Of a DNA stretch of 64,000 nucleotides, positions 1-9,316 are shown piece after piece (position 1 is the stretch's first letter; every line of letters starts with the position of its first letter). Below the pieces are notes generated by a model. It saw only the letters and a list, made by a program, of their open reading frames with translations. It was not told the origin of the DNA and did not search any database. The stretch is taken from the NCBI GenBank assembly GCA_009844085.1, contig VYCF01000011.1, positions 1 through 64,000 of the forward strand, given 5' to 3'. This stretch comes from Gammaproteobacteria bacterium (GTDB lineage Bacteria; Pseudomonadota; Gammaproteobacteria; Pseudomonadales; Pseudohongiellaceae). A program made the position numbers and the translations under genes.

Positions 1-135
1 GTTGTCGCAACCCATTGATTCTATTGGAATACGATTTTCAGCGGGAATCGCTGCTTTTCTGCCCAGATTAACGGCGATACAGTTTCTCCAACTGCATTTG
101 CAGTTGAAATCAGCTCCGGAGAAATTGTCACTCCT

Positions 136-1593
136 TTGTGTGCGACCCTTCGCCCTGCGCTGGAATCGCTGGAACAACGAACTGTCCTTCTCATTGGCCC
201 ATTTAGTCCTGAAGACTCGCTACCGGTCAGTGTCGAGATTGTGGAACAGCTAGAAGACATCAACGGCAATTCATTGGTCGGCCTGAGACGTGAAGAAGTA
301 ACAGCCCTTGCGTCCGGGCCCAGTCTTGTATTTGCCGAACGCTTTGCGCCAGACACTCCAGGACTCGAAGGGGAGTGCCCTGAGCAAACCGCACAAGCAA
401 TCCTGCTGACCTGGGAAGGCGGAGTCACCGGACCTCAGGGCGCTGATCTGGCCGAGGCCCAGCGAACGGCCGTATCGGTCCTGCTTGATAATGGCAATTC
501 TGTGCGCCCACTCGCGCTCGCCGATGACGATCCGGATAATCATGTCATCGCATGCATCGCTGAAACAAGTCCAGCAGTTTCGGTTAGCGTAGAAGCGGGT
601 TTTTTCCACGATCCGGGAAATGACGCCAATCCCGATACCAGAAAAAATGTAACTCCGAAAAAGCCAACAAACTTCACAGTCACTCGCCTTGGCGATGGTC
701 CCATCATCACACCCGGCATGGACGAGCGCATGGGCGGCAATATCCAGGGTCCCTCGTTGATCAAGGTGCCTGATTGGGTAGAGAATCCGCTCGGCAACTA
801 TTATCTGTATTTTGCCGATCACCGCGGCATCTACATTCGCTTGGCCTATGCTGATGAAGTTACCGGTCCCTGGACCGTGTATACGCCCGGTTCCCTGACA
901 CTCGAAGACTCCTTCTTTCCTGCTACGTGCCCTCCCTGTTCACAAGCGCCCGGCAGCACTGCGCCACTGTATGCACATATCGCATCGCCCGACGTGCACG
1001 TGCGCGAAGACCTTCAGCAAATAGTGATGTATTACCATGGGCGGGATGTAGGCAGACAATTCACACGCGCGGCCGTGTCTCGCGACGGTATTCACTTCGA
1101 AGGTAGAGAAGAAGATCTGGGTCGCGCCTACTTTCGCGTGATTGAGCACGAGGGTTTCCACTATGCCATGAGCATGCCAGGTTACCTTTATCGGTCACGC
1201 GACGGCCTGACGAATTTCGAAGCGGGTCCCCGGTTTTTCACCCGTAACATGCGCCATTCGGCTCTGCTGATTCGAGATGAACGCCTCCATGTATTCTTCA
1301 CTAACCGGGGCGATGAGCCAGAACGCATAATGCTATCTACAATCGAGCTAACAGATGATTGGAATGATTGGATTGCAACTGACCCTATAGAGGTAATGCG
1401 GCCCGAAATGGATTACGAAGGCGCCGACCTGCCAATGGAAGCTTCGAGAGGAGGCTACATCGATGAGCGGGTTCACCAACTCAGAGATCCAGCCATCTTT
1501 CAGGAAGGCGACAAGACCTATTTGTTGTATTCAGTTGCAGGGGAAAGTGGCATAGCCGTCGCTGAAATCGAGTTCAGTGACCGCCCGGATTAG
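136..1593 (+). CDS. Secreted beta-propeller protein (GH43/GH32-like fold), 5' end uncertain
   Basis: The C-terminal two thirds look like a five-bladed glycosidase-type propeller. Short aromatic and Asp-rich blades recur (YYLYFADHRG, MYYHGRDVG, YLYRSRDG, HVFFTNRGDE, YLLYSVAGE), as in GH43/GH32-like folds. I cannot assign a substrate. The only ATG/GTG/TTG start is the TTG used here. The same frame is open back to a TGA at 16-18, and its upstream residues (INGDTVSPTAFAVEI) look like coding sequence with no start codon or signal peptide. Either a frameshift or stop near the left edge has cut off the export signal, or the true start is atypical. The next gene begins about 45 bp downstream. The gene is certain; the function is a fold-level guess. 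Confidence 0.6.
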   Translation: MCATLRPALESLEQRTVLLIGPFSPEDSLPVSVEIVEQLEDINGNSLVGLRREEVTALASGPSLVFAERFAPDTPGLEGECPEQTAQAILLTWEGGVTGPQGADLAEAQRTAVSVLLDNGNSVRPLALADDDPDNHVIACIAETSPAVSVSVEAGFFHDPGNDANPDTRKNVTPKKPTNFTVTRLGDGPIITPGMDERMGGNIQGPSLIKVPDWVENPLGNYYLYFADHRGIYIRLAYADEVTGPWTVYTPGSLTLEDSFFPATCPPCSQAPGSTAPLYAHIASPDVHVREDLQQIVMYYHGRDVGRQFTRAAVSRDGIHFEGREEDLGRAYFRVIEHEGFHYAMSMPGYLYRSRDGLTNFEAGPRFFTRNMRHSALLIRDERLHVFFTNRGDEPERIMLSTIELTDDWNDWIATDPIEVMRPEMDYEGADLPMEASRGGYIDERVHQLRDPAIFQEGDKTYLLYSVAGESGIAVAEIEFSDRPD

Positions 1594-1637
1594 TTGATCA
1601 CGTGTATGGAACAAAGACTATGAAGAAGGGAGTTTCC

Positions 1638-2936
1638 ATGAGTTTTCGCTCACGCTTGTCAATCCTGATTGCACTGACATCACTGTGCTTTCCCTTCATT
1701 GCCACTCATGCACAACCCACCCTATCACGCACTTTATCACCCGAGGATCATTGCCGGAATTTTTCGCGGGATGCTATTGTCACCTTCGCAGATTCAGACT
1801 TGGCCGAAGTTGTTCATAACGCGCTGGGATTGGATGCGCAGGCGCCTCTTAGTTGCGGGCAAGCAGCCGAACTCGAGCGGCTTGCCGTTACCGCAACCAG
1901 CGAACGCGTCGTCTACGGCGGCACCTTAAGACCCGCGAGAGCGCCATCCGAACCAGCCTTCGAAAGCCTGGATGGCATTCAGAATCTCACCGGCCTGACC
2001 ACGCTGACAATGTTCAACCGGCTCATTACCGACATCGGTCCGCTTCGCCACCTGACGAATCTCACCGACCTGGTCCTGCACACCAACTGGATCAGTGACA
2101 TCGAACCTCTAAGTGAGCTGGTAAATCTTGAAAGACTCATTATCAGTGAAAATCCAATCTCCGATATAAGTCCGTTGGCAGGGCTCACGAAACTCCGCCA
2201 ATTGCATGTGCATGGCCTGTATCCGAATCAACTGAATTATTGGCTAGCCATGAATGACGGACGCGACCCGGACGTAGTGTTTAATGGCATCACTGACATC
2301 AGCCCGCTGGCTGGCCTCACGGAAATGCGATTGTTGCGTATTCATCTCAATGCCATCGACGATATCAGCCCCCTGGCCAATCTCACTAATCTTATTCATT
2401 TGCGCATGTACGATAATCGGATTGAAGACATCAGCGCCCTTGCCGGTTTGAATAAACTGGTCTTGTTGTGGGCTCATGGCAACCAGATAAAAGACATCAG
2501 TGCACTGCGTGGCATGAGCGATATGCAGCAACTCAGCCTGGATGACAATGCCATTTCCGACATTAGCGCCCTTGAGGGCATGACAAGAATGAAGCATCTG
2601 TTCCTCACCAACAATCTTATTGAGGACATCGCTCCACTCCGGCGATTACAGGCATTGGAAGTTCTGCGCCTTGAGAACAACAGAATCACGAGTGTGAACG
2701 CCATCGCCGGGCTCGATCAACTCAGAGAACTCAGTTTAGCGCGGAACTGGTCGCTTTCTGACGTGCAACCGCTACTACACAACCAAGGCATCGCAGCGGG
2801 CGACGAACTGGACCTGCGCTTCACCGCCGTGCGCTGTTCCGAAATCGACGCATTCGCCGACCGGGGAGTTACGCTACTGCGAGTGACCGCGGTTAACGGA
2901 TCTGGCTGTCCGGGCCGAAGACTGGAAGATCCGTAA
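1638..2936 (+). CDS. Secreted leucine-rich-repeat protein
   Basis: A 432-residue protein. I chose the ATG preceded by AAGAAGGGAG. It opens with a clear Sec signal peptide (hydrophobic run LSILIALTSLCFPFIATHA) and avoids two weaker upstream starts at 1602 and 1620. After a roughly 90-residue cap come about ten tandem 22-residue SDS22/internalin-type leucine-rich repeats (pattern ISPLAGLTKLRQLxxxxNxI, repeated DISPL/DISAL). A short Cys-containing cap (RCSEIDAFADRG) ends it. Such proteins bind other proteins or surfaces outside the cytoplasm; no ligand can be inferred. There is no LPxTG motif or C-terminal anchor, so it is probably periplasmic or secreted. Confidence 0.85.
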   Translation: MSFRSRLSILIALTSLCFPFIATHAQPTLSRTLSPEDHCRNFSRDAIVTFADSDLAEVVHNALGLDAQAPLSCGQAAELERLAVTATSERVVYGGTLRPARAPSEPAFESLDGIQNLTGLTTLTMFNRLITDIGPLRHLTNLTDLVLHTNWISDIEPLSELVNLERLIISENPISDISPLAGLTKLRQLHVHGLYPNQLNYWLAMNDGRDPDVVFNGITDISPLAGLTEMRLLRIHLNAIDDISPLANLTNLIHLRMYDNRIEDISALAGLNKLVLLWAHGNQIKDISALRGMSDMQQLSLDDNAISDISALEGMTRMKHLFLTNNLIEDIAPLRRLQALEVLRLENNRITSVNAIAGLDQLRELSLARNWSLSDVQPLLHNQGIAAGDELDLRFTAVRCSEIDAFADRGVTLLRVTAVNGSGCPGRRLEDP

Positions 2937-3017
2937 CCAAACCAGATCTGGTCCGCCCCCGGGCGCCATAACCGATCGACAATGTAGAATGGACCCATTG
3001 TTTACTCAGGGTAAGTC

Positions 3018-4709
3018 ATGAAATTCCGATTGCTGTTTTGTCTTGGTATCACTTTGTCAACCTTTCTTGGCGCACCGACTCTGGCTGGTGCGCAGCAGCC
3101 TGGTCGCCCCAATGTCGTCCTGATTCTCGCGGACGATCTTGGCTATACCGATATCTCGCCTTTCGGCAGCGAGATAAACACGCCGAATATCGCGCGACTC
3201 GCCGCGGAAGGACTATCGTTCACCAACTACCATACCGCGGCCAATTGCGCCCCGGCCCGCGCCATGCTGTTGACCGGAGTGGACAGCCATCGAAACGGCG
3301 TGCCAAACATCCCCGAGTCCATTCCGCCGGAGCAAATGGCTTACGATCACTATCAAGGAGTCCTGAGCGACAAGGTCGTAACCCTGGCCAGTCTGCTGCA
3401 AGAGGACGGTTACCACACATACATGACCGGCAAATGGCATCTGGGACATACACCTTCTTTATTGCCTTCGGCGCGGGGATTCGATCGCACTATCGCCATG
3501 GCCGACACCGGCGCGGATAACTGGGAGCAACGCACTTATCTCCCCATCTACGACCAGGCCAACTGGTACGCGGACGGTGCGCCCCATACCCTGCCCGACG
3601 ATTTCTATTCTTCGGAATATTTTATCGACAAGACCATCGAATTCATCGCTTCGAACGAGATCAGCGACCGTCCGTTTTTCGCCTATATTCCATTCCAGGC
3701 TGTGCACATACCGGTGCAGGCGCCAAGGGAGTATTCAGACAAGTATGCCGGCGTCTACGACGAAGGGTGGAATGTTTTACGGGAAAAGCGGCGGCAGGCT
3801 GCCATTGCCGCAGGCGTGATTCCCGCCGACTCCGAGGTGACAGTGACTCCCGGCACTCGGGACTGGAACGGGATGACGGGTGAGCAGAAACGTTATGACG
3901 CCCGCCGCATGGAAGTTTATGCCGGCATGGTGGACGCGATGGATGCGCACATCGGGCGCCTGATGTCGTACCTGGAAAGTATCGATGAGTACGACAACAC
4001 GATCTTCATATTCACCTCGGACAACGGAGCGGCAAGTGCAGGCCTGGTGGATTCCAACGGAAATTCCCCGCTCAATGCATGGTTTGAGCAGACGGGATAC
4101 AACACGGATTACGAAACCCTCGGAGAGAGAGGTTCCTGGGTGGCGATCGGTTCGGACAATGCCACGGTCGCCAATTCACCATTGATCTACTACAAGTTTC
4201 ACGCCAATGAAGGCGGTCTGCGCGTGCCCCTGGTAATTTCGGGTCCGGGCGTAACGCGGAGCGGCGGATTGACCGACGAATTCACGTTCGTGACCGATCT
4301 GGCGCCCACAATTCTCGACCTGGTCGGCATCGATGATCATGAAGGCAACTGGAACGGCGAAACAGTCGAACCCATAGTCGGTTCGAGTCTGGCCGGCTAT
4401 CTGGCGGGAGCTTCGGACCAGATCCATTCCCCCTCCGAGCCCATCGGCTACGAACTCGGCGGCAGCAGCGTTCTGTTCAAGGGCGACTACAAGATCGTCA
4501 TCAATCGATTCGAACGGAACGAGACAGAATGGCGTATGTACAACATCAAGACAGATCCAGGCGAAGTCCACGATCTGAAAGACTCCCAGCCGCGCTTGTT
4601 CTCAGAAATGCTGGCGGATTATGAAATCTGGGCGGAAGCCAACAATGTGCTGCCGATGCCCGAGGGTTACAACCGCGGGCGCGCCATTTTCAGGAACGGT
4701 TTCAATTAA
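3018..4709 (+). CDS. Exported type I sulfatase
   Basis: A 563-residue alkaline-phosphatase-superfamily sulfatase that hydrolyses sulfate esters in the periplasm or outside the cell. The signal peptide is followed by the metal-binding start PNVVLILADDLGYTD. The Cys-type catalytic signature is C77-A-P79-A-R81, whose Cys is converted to formylglycine by FGE or anSME. GKWHLG and FTSDNGA supply further family motifs. The ATG follows AGGGTAAG at good spacing. No FGE gene is in the window. Substrate (polysaccharide or small ester) is unknown. It stands alone after the LRR gene and converges with the haem/copper protein gene. Confidence 0.93.
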   Translation: MKFRLLFCLGITLSTFLGAPTLAGAQQPGRPNVVLILADDLGYTDISPFGSEINTPNIARLAAEGLSFTNYHTAANCAPARAMLLTGVDSHRNGVPNIPESIPPEQMAYDHYQGVLSDKVVTLASLLQEDGYHTYMTGKWHLGHTPSLLPSARGFDRTIAMADTGADNWEQRTYLPIYDQANWYADGAPHTLPDDFYSSEYFIDKTIEFIASNEISDRPFFAYIPFQAVHIPVQAPREYSDKYAGVYDEGWNVLREKRRQAAIAAGVIPADSEVTVTPGTRDWNGMTGEQKRYDARRMEVYAGMVDAMDAHIGRLMSYLESIDEYDNTIFIFTSDNGAASAGLVDSNGNSPLNAWFEQTGYNTDYETLGERGSWVAIGSDNATVANSPLIYYKFHANEGGLRVPLVISGPGVTRSGGLTDEFTFVTDLAPTILDLVGIDDHEGNWNGETVEPIVGSSLAGYLAGASDQIHSPSEPIGYELGGSSVLFKGDYKIVINRFERNETEWRMYNIKTDPGEVHDLKDSQPRLFSEMLADYEIWAEANNVLPMPEGYNRGRAIFRNGFN

Positions 4710-4745
4710 CGAATCGAAACCGCCGGCAACAATCTCCCAGCCTGG

Positions 4746-6230
4746 CTATTGTTGCGAATATTGCCCCGCTCCGGTCGAACGATCCGACGCGGCTACGTTC
4801 TCGCTTCCCGATTCGAGCCTGGATCTCTCGTCGGGATGGATCGCCAACAAAGCGGTACCGTATTCGCCGTCCTTCCGCTTTCGCTCCGCCAACTGATCCA
4901 GACGCGTCAGCAATAACGAGTCGTACTCCTCCTCTTCGAGGTAGGTCACGCTAACGTGAAAGTGGGACATGGCGTCTACGCTTCTGCCACCGAAAACCAC
5001 CCACTGGTCCGGGTCGATCGACAAGGGATTGTTCGCGGTATTGTCGAAATGCGTGCGCATGACGATGGCGGTTCCGGCCGGAAGAATCGGCCGGGCATCG
5101 TCCTCGAAGACAAAACTCGTTTGCCAGTTGTGATTGTAGTTGTTGATCGACGCGATGACGTCGCGACGGTTCGCGCCTGGCCCATAGTAGTCCCTGACCC
5201 GGCCGGGCCAGACCACTTCGATCGACATGGCGATGCCATGCAAATGCATGTGCCCGCGATAACTGTTCAGCATGACCGGTTCGTCCAGCACCCAGGTTCG
5301 GTACATGGTCTGGGTACCGTGAGGCGGGATGAGAATGTCCCTGGCGCGCGGCTGATCCGAGTCGAACTGATCCACCAGGTGATGTATTTCGACGCTGGCG
5401 ACGGTCTCCGGCGGATCGTCTTCCGGGTGAAACCAGAACGCCACTTCGATGTTGTCTTCGAATTCAAAGCCGATCGGAAAATAATGCGCGCCGAAATTGA
5501 CCACGCCCGGCCCGACGTCGAAGAGAATACCTGTGTCCTCGCCGAAATAGTCCCAACGCTTGCCGGCGCCGGCGCCCACTACGCGGCCCGAAGGACCCTC
5601 TTCCAGATTCAGCCGCACGTTATTGTGGTGCAAGGCCGCGCGACCCTGGATGGTGTTGCGGATTTCTGCGGCTTTCAGATAGCGCGGCTCCTCCAATGCC
5701 GGCCATTCAACGTCGATCGATGGCCAGAAATCGCCTCCCTCGGCGCGTACGGTTATGGGACCCGATCCAAACACCATGTCCGGCGCGCCCAATTCCGGCT
5801 CCAGTTCCCATTCCAGCCAGTTCGGCCAATCCACCGGATCCGGCAGGTCCGCCGGGTCTCCTTCCGGCGCACCGTTATCGGCCCAGGCCACCAGTGTCGC
5901 TATCTGTTCGTCGCTGAGCGAGAAGTCGTTCTTGTATTCCTGAATGCCTATGGTGGGATCGAGATGCCAGGGCGGCATGATTCGGCGGCGAACGTTTTCC
6001 TTGATCAGCGGCGCCCAGATTCGCACCTGCTCGTATGTCTCGAGCGGCATCGGACCTATGCCGCCAGGCTGATGGCAACGCTGGCACTTCTCCTGCAAAA
6101 TCCGCGCAACTTCATTCGAAAAAGTCGGCGCCTGGTCCGGCTCCGCAGCCCGCAGACCGTATTGCGAAACGCTGAAGAGAACAGCCGTTGCTAGCAATTT
6201 TTTCATCGCGCTTGCGCTCAAGGCATTCAT
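4746..6230 (-). CDS. Exported cytochrome c domain fused to a PHM-like copper monooxygenase domain
   Basis: A 494-residue exported protein. After a signal peptide (MKKLLATAVLF from Met9, so Met9 may be the start) comes a class I cytochrome c motif C49-Q-R-C52-H53, with MPPWHLD giving a candidate axial Met. The C-terminal two thirds contain paired His motifs (HHNNVRL, HYFPIGF, HMHLHG, THFDNTANN) like the copper sites of type II ascorbate-dependent monooxygenases (PHM/DBH family). Inference: the haem may feed electrons to a copper oxygenase in the periplasm. Substrate is unknown. The gene shares its direction with the secreted protein gene about 40 bp upstream. Confidence 0.7.
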   Translation of the reverse strand: MNALSASAMKKLLATAVLFSVSQYGLRAAEPDQAPTFSNEVARILQEKCQRCHQPGGIGPMPLETYEQVRIWAPLIKENVRRRIMPPWHLDPTIGIQEYKNDFSLSDEQIATLVAWADNGAPEGDPADLPDPVDWPNWLEWELEPELGAPDMVFGSGPITVRAEGGDFWPSIDVEWPALEEPRYLKAAEIRNTIQGRAALHHNNVRLNLEEGPSGRVVGAGAGKRWDYFGEDTGILFDVGPGVVNFGAHYFPIGFEFEDNIEVAFWFHPEDDPPETVASVEIHHLVDQFDSDQPRARDILIPPHGTQTMYRTWVLDEPVMLNSYRGHMHLHGIAMSIEVVWPGRVRDYYGPGANRRDVIASINNYNHNWQTSFVFEDDARPILPAGTAIVMRTHFDNTANNPLSIDPDQWVVFGGRSVDAMSHFHVSVTYLEEEEYDSLLLTRLDQLAERKRKDGEYGTALLAIHPDERSRLESGSENVAASDRSTGAGQYSQQ

Positions 6231-6271
6231 CGTTGTGACCCTCTGCGATCGGTTATCGCCCAGCTCTCGAT

Positions 6272-7243
6272 TTATTCGCCCTCGCTTACGTTAACCCGTA
6301 CGAAAGCGTTGGTCCAGCAGCACCAGAACTCGAAGTCCTGGGTTTCGTACTGAGGCCGCCCGACACTGTTATAAGCCTGCACCTGGACGATATATTCGCC
6401 CGGCATGCTGAAAACGGCCTCGGTGCTTTCTTTGCCATAGGCGAAATCGGATTCCAGCCAGCTCGACGACTCGATCCAGCCGACCTCCTCTTCCCTCCAG
6501 GAACTCCAGTCAGGCATAAACGTAACGTTGCCCGGGCCTTGATACTTGAACCACCTTACCCGGATGTCCCGCCCATCGTTTTCGCGATAGGGATTGTCGC
6601 GGCGCACCCTGGCAGTCAACTCAAGCGGTTCGCCGACGCGGGTTTGCAGCGTCTCCGACACCATGCCGCGGCCGAATCCCATCCGCCCCTCGGAGACCGG
6701 GCCTTCCGCCTGCAGCCGAACTTTCGGCGGGCTGTTCCTGCGCGACTCCTGCAACGGCTCGTCGTGCCGGTACGTACTGTGAACCAGCCTGCCCGGCGAA
6801 CTGAATTCCTGCCCGGTCAATTCGTCGACCAGGGTCCAGCGCACGTCCCTGTCGCCCCAGTCTTCCGGGACGTTGACGCTCAACACGCAATAGTGCCGGC
6901 GGCCCCCGTCGGGCTGCGGCATGAATTGCGTCGGTTGCAAACCGTTGAATTCCGCCGGTTCGAGGTAATTGTTCGGGCCGATGGGTATGTCGATCACCGT
7001 TTCGGTGTTGGTATTGAAGTAGCCGAAGCAAAGCTGATAGCTGCCGTCCTCATTCGGAAACCAGCCTTCGAATATCGGCACTACCGGCCCGCCGGTCGCC
7101 CTTACCAATTGCGGATCATTCTGATGCCCTCCCGGCGGCGCAACCCGGTTCCAGCCGGGTACGCGAGTCTGGGCCTCGCTCGCGTCGGGAAGCAGCGTCA
7201 CCAGGATACCCATCAGGAGTGCAACCAGCAGGGACTTGTTCAT
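6272..7243 (-). CDS. Secreted protein of unknown function
   Basis: A 323-residue protein with a textbook Sec signal peptide (MNKSLLVALLMGILVTLLP, cleavage near SEA-QT). I recognise no named domain. It is rich in Trp, Gly and Pro, and ends in a section resembling an Ig-like or PKD-like beta sandwich (EYIVQVQAYNSVG). One Cys occurs in LCFGYFN, one in YCVLSVN and two in EFWCCW, so disulfides are possible. It lies upstream of the haem/copper gene on the same strand and divergent from the PQQ dehydrogenase, so it may serve the same periplasmic oxidation process. That link is positional only. Confidence 0.75.
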   Translation of the reverse strand: MNKSLLVALLMGILVTLLPDASEAQTRVPGWNRVAPPGGHQNDPQLVRATGGPVVPIFEGWFPNEDGSYQLCFGYFNTNTETVIDIPIGPNNYLEPAEFNGLQPTQFMPQPDGGRRHYCVLSVNVPEDWGDRDVRWTLVDELTGQEFSSPGRLVHSTYRHDEPLQESRRNSPPKVRLQAEGPVSEGRMGFGRGMVSETLQTRVGEPLELTARVRRDNPYRENDGRDIRVRWFKYQGPGNVTFMPDWSSWREEEVGWIESSSWLESDFAYGKESTEAVFSMPGEYIVQVQAYNSVGRPQYETQDFEFWCCWTNAFVRVNVSEGE

Positions 7244-7254
7244 AGTCTTTGTTC

Positions 7255-7285
7255 TTGAGTTCTACGTGCGCACAAGTACTATACT
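7255..7285 (+). promoter_or_regulatory. Possible promoter of the quinoprotein operon
   Basis: The 70-bp gap between divergent genes contains TTGAGT and, 19 bp later, TATACT, resembling sigma70 -35 and -10 elements with a slightly long spacer. It would start transcription about 25 bp before the ATG of the PQQ dehydrogenase, which has GGGAA as ribosome site. Pattern match only. Confidence 0.25.
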
Positions 7286-7313
7286 CTGACTTCCTGAATA
7301 TTGGGAACTGGCA

Positions 7314-9305
7314 ATGCATCACCGCCTCAAGCTGGTGACCGGGTTACTTTGCGCCGGATTGATTTCTGCTTCAACGGCAGCCAGTGTCGACGATGGCGAG
7401 TGGGCTTACTTCGGCGGCGACAACAATTTCAATCGCTATTCTCCGCTCGATCAGATAAATGCCGACAACGTGGACCAACTCCGCGTCCTGTGGCGCAGGG
7501 ACGCCACCGCGGCCTCGCTGCGGGACGAATACGACGGACTGGGTCATGAGAAAAACCTGCGTTCGACTCCGCTGCTGATTGACGGCGTTCTATATGCGCC
7601 CAATATTTTCGGCCTCGTGGAAGCGTTCGACCCCGCGACTGGCGACACGCTCTGGACACAAGAGCCATATGAACGGACCTTGGCTGAAGCGTCCGGTATC
7701 AGTTCCCGCGGCATCGCCCATTGGCAACAGGGCATCGATCAACGACTCATGGTGGTGCGGGGCGGCTACCTCTACGCCTTGAATCCGCAAACGGGCGAAC
7801 CTCTCCCCGATTTCGGCCGCGAAGAACCCGGCAGGGTCGGTCTGGCCTACGGCGCCGAGAATGCAAACCGGTTTGCGCTCACGACTTCGCCCCTGGTAGT
7901 CGGCGATACCGCCGTTATCGGCGGTTTTCTGAACGGCGCCGGAGACGGCGGCAACGTGAAGGAAGCCGCTCCTGAAAACATCCGCGGCTTCGATGTCCGA
8001 ACCGGCGAACTCAAGTGGGTATTTAACGTCGTGCCCCGACCTGGAGAATTCGGTTACGACACCTGGGAGAACGGTTCCGCCGAATGGTCCGGCGACATCG
8101 GATCCTGGTGCTGTCTGTCGGCCGACGACGAACTGGGTATGGTCTACGTTCCGCTGGGATCTCCGACTTCCGCCTATTACGGCGGCCATCGCCCGGGCGA
8201 CAATTTGTACGCAAACAGTCTGCTTGCACTGGATGCCGAAACCGGCGAGAGAATCTGGCATTTCCAGATGATCCATCACGACCTGTGGGAGTACGACAAC
8301 GGCAGCCCCCCTGTATTGGGCGACATCGCGGTGGATGGACGCACTATCAAGGCAGTCATGCAGGCGAACAAGAACGGATTCGTTTACGTGTTCGACCGCA
8401 CAAACGGCGAACCGGTCTGGCCCATCGTGGAAACGCCCGTTCCCCAATCCACGGTCGAAGGCGAAGCGACTTCGGCGACACAGCCGATTCCCACCAAACC
8501 TCCCGCATTCGACCGCCAGGGAATCTCGCTGGACGATCTGATCGACTTCACGCCGGCGCTGCGGAACCAGGCCCTGGAAATGGTCGAAAATTTCACGCTC
8601 GGCCCCCTGTATACGCCACCGTCTCCCTGGATCGAAAACGGCAATCAGGGAACGATAACCGTGCCGGACGCCTGGGGCAGCGGAAACTGGCACACCGGCG
8701 CTTTCGACCCGGAGACCGGAACGTATTTCGCCGTTTCCTACGCCAATCCCGGAAACCTGGCCATCGCGCCGACCGATTCCGAATTCGCGACCATGACGCA
8801 TGCGATACCCTCGGAAGCGTCATACGACGCGCCCGGAATTCAGGGCCTGCCCCTGGTAAAGCCCCCATATGGCCGGGTGACGGCATTGAACATGAACACC
8901 GGCGAACTGGAGTGGTCGGTTGCGAACGGGGACGGGCCCCGTGACCACCCCCTGTTACGGGACCTGGATCTGCCTCCGCTGGGCATCCCGAACCGGGCAG
9001 CGCCCCTGGTTACCGGGTCGCTGCTTTTCGTCGGCGAAGGGAGCGACGCCGTAATCGGAACAGTGCCGGGCGGTGGCGGCGCCTTTGACGACCCGGACAC
9101 GGGTTACGATGAATCCTGGCGTTGGGGAACAATTTTCAGAGCCTACGACAAGTCGACCGGCGCCACCGTTTTCGAAATAGATCTCGGTGCGGGCACTACC
9201 GGCGCGCCCATGACTTACCTGCACGACGGTAAACAGTACATCGTCGTAGCGATTTCCTCGCGAGCGACCGAACCTGAATGGGTGGCCCTCGGGCTTGACC
9301 AGTAA
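7314..9305 (+). CDS. PQQ-dependent dehydrogenase with Glu at the usual catalytic Asp position
   Basis: A 663-residue periplasmic quinoprotein with an eight-bladed propeller. It shows the W-motif start (YFGGDNNFNRYSPLDQI), repeated tryptophan-docking strands such as DTLWTQEPYE and ERIWHFQMIHHD, and the conserved NPG/PPYGRVTALN C-terminal blocks. A signal peptide is present. These enzymes oxidise alcohols or aldoses and reduce a quinone or cytochrome c. The active-site strand reads HHDLW-E326-Y-D328, whereas the three paralogues in this window have WDYD, so the usual catalytic Asp is a Glu. A Cys-Cys pair (SWCCLSADD) is not at the position of the vicinal disulfide of methanol dehydrogenases. 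The stop overlaps the start region of the next gene (TAATG). Confidence 0.88.
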   Translation: MHHRLKLVTGLLCAGLISASTAASVDDGEWAYFGGDNNFNRYSPLDQINADNVDQLRVLWRRDATAASLRDEYDGLGHEKNLRSTPLLIDGVLYAPNIFGLVEAFDPATGDTLWTQEPYERTLAEASGISSRGIAHWQQGIDQRLMVVRGGYLYALNPQTGEPLPDFGREEPGRVGLAYGAENANRFALTTSPLVVGDTAVIGGFLNGAGDGGNVKEAAPENIRGFDVRTGELKWVFNVVPRPGEFGYDTWENGSAEWSGDIGSWCCLSADDELGMVYVPLGSPTSAYYGGHRPGDNLYANSLLALDAETGERIWHFQMIHHDLWEYDNGSPPVLGDIAVDGRTIKAVMQANKNGFVYVFDRTNGEPVWPIVETPVPQSTVEGEATSATQPIPTKPPAFDRQGISLDDLIDFTPALRNQALEMVENFTLGPLYTPPSPWIENGNQGTITVPDAWGSGNWHTGAFDPETGTYFAVSYANPGNLAIAPTDSEFATMTHAIPSEASYDAPGIQGLPLVKPPYGRVTALNMNTGELEWSVANGDGPRDHPLLRDLDLPPLGIPNRAAPLVTGSLLFVGEGSDAVIGTVPGGGGAFDDPDTGYDESWRWGTIFRAYDKSTGATVFEIDLGAGTTGAPMTYLHDGKQYIVVAISSRATEPEWVALGLDQ

Positions 9306-9316
9306 TGGAGCAAAAC

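Noticed and set aside
4726-4755. GCAACAAT / ATTGTTGC hairpin as a terminator of the sulfatase gene
   Set aside because: AT-rich 8-bp stem with a 14-base loop overlapping the end of the convergent gene, and no T-run.
4956-6194. A 412-codon plus-strand frame opposite the haem/copper gene
   Set aside because: No recognisable domain, and the minus strand carries CxxCH and copper motifs.
8080-8130. Cys-Cys pair in the first PQQ dehydrogenase as the methanol-dehydrogenase vicinal disulfide
   Set aside because: It lies on a different strand of the propeller from the known disulfide and is absent from the paralogues.
7590-8801. A 403-codon minus-strand frame inside the first PQQ gene
   Set aside because: Antisense shadow of a well-defined quinoprotein.
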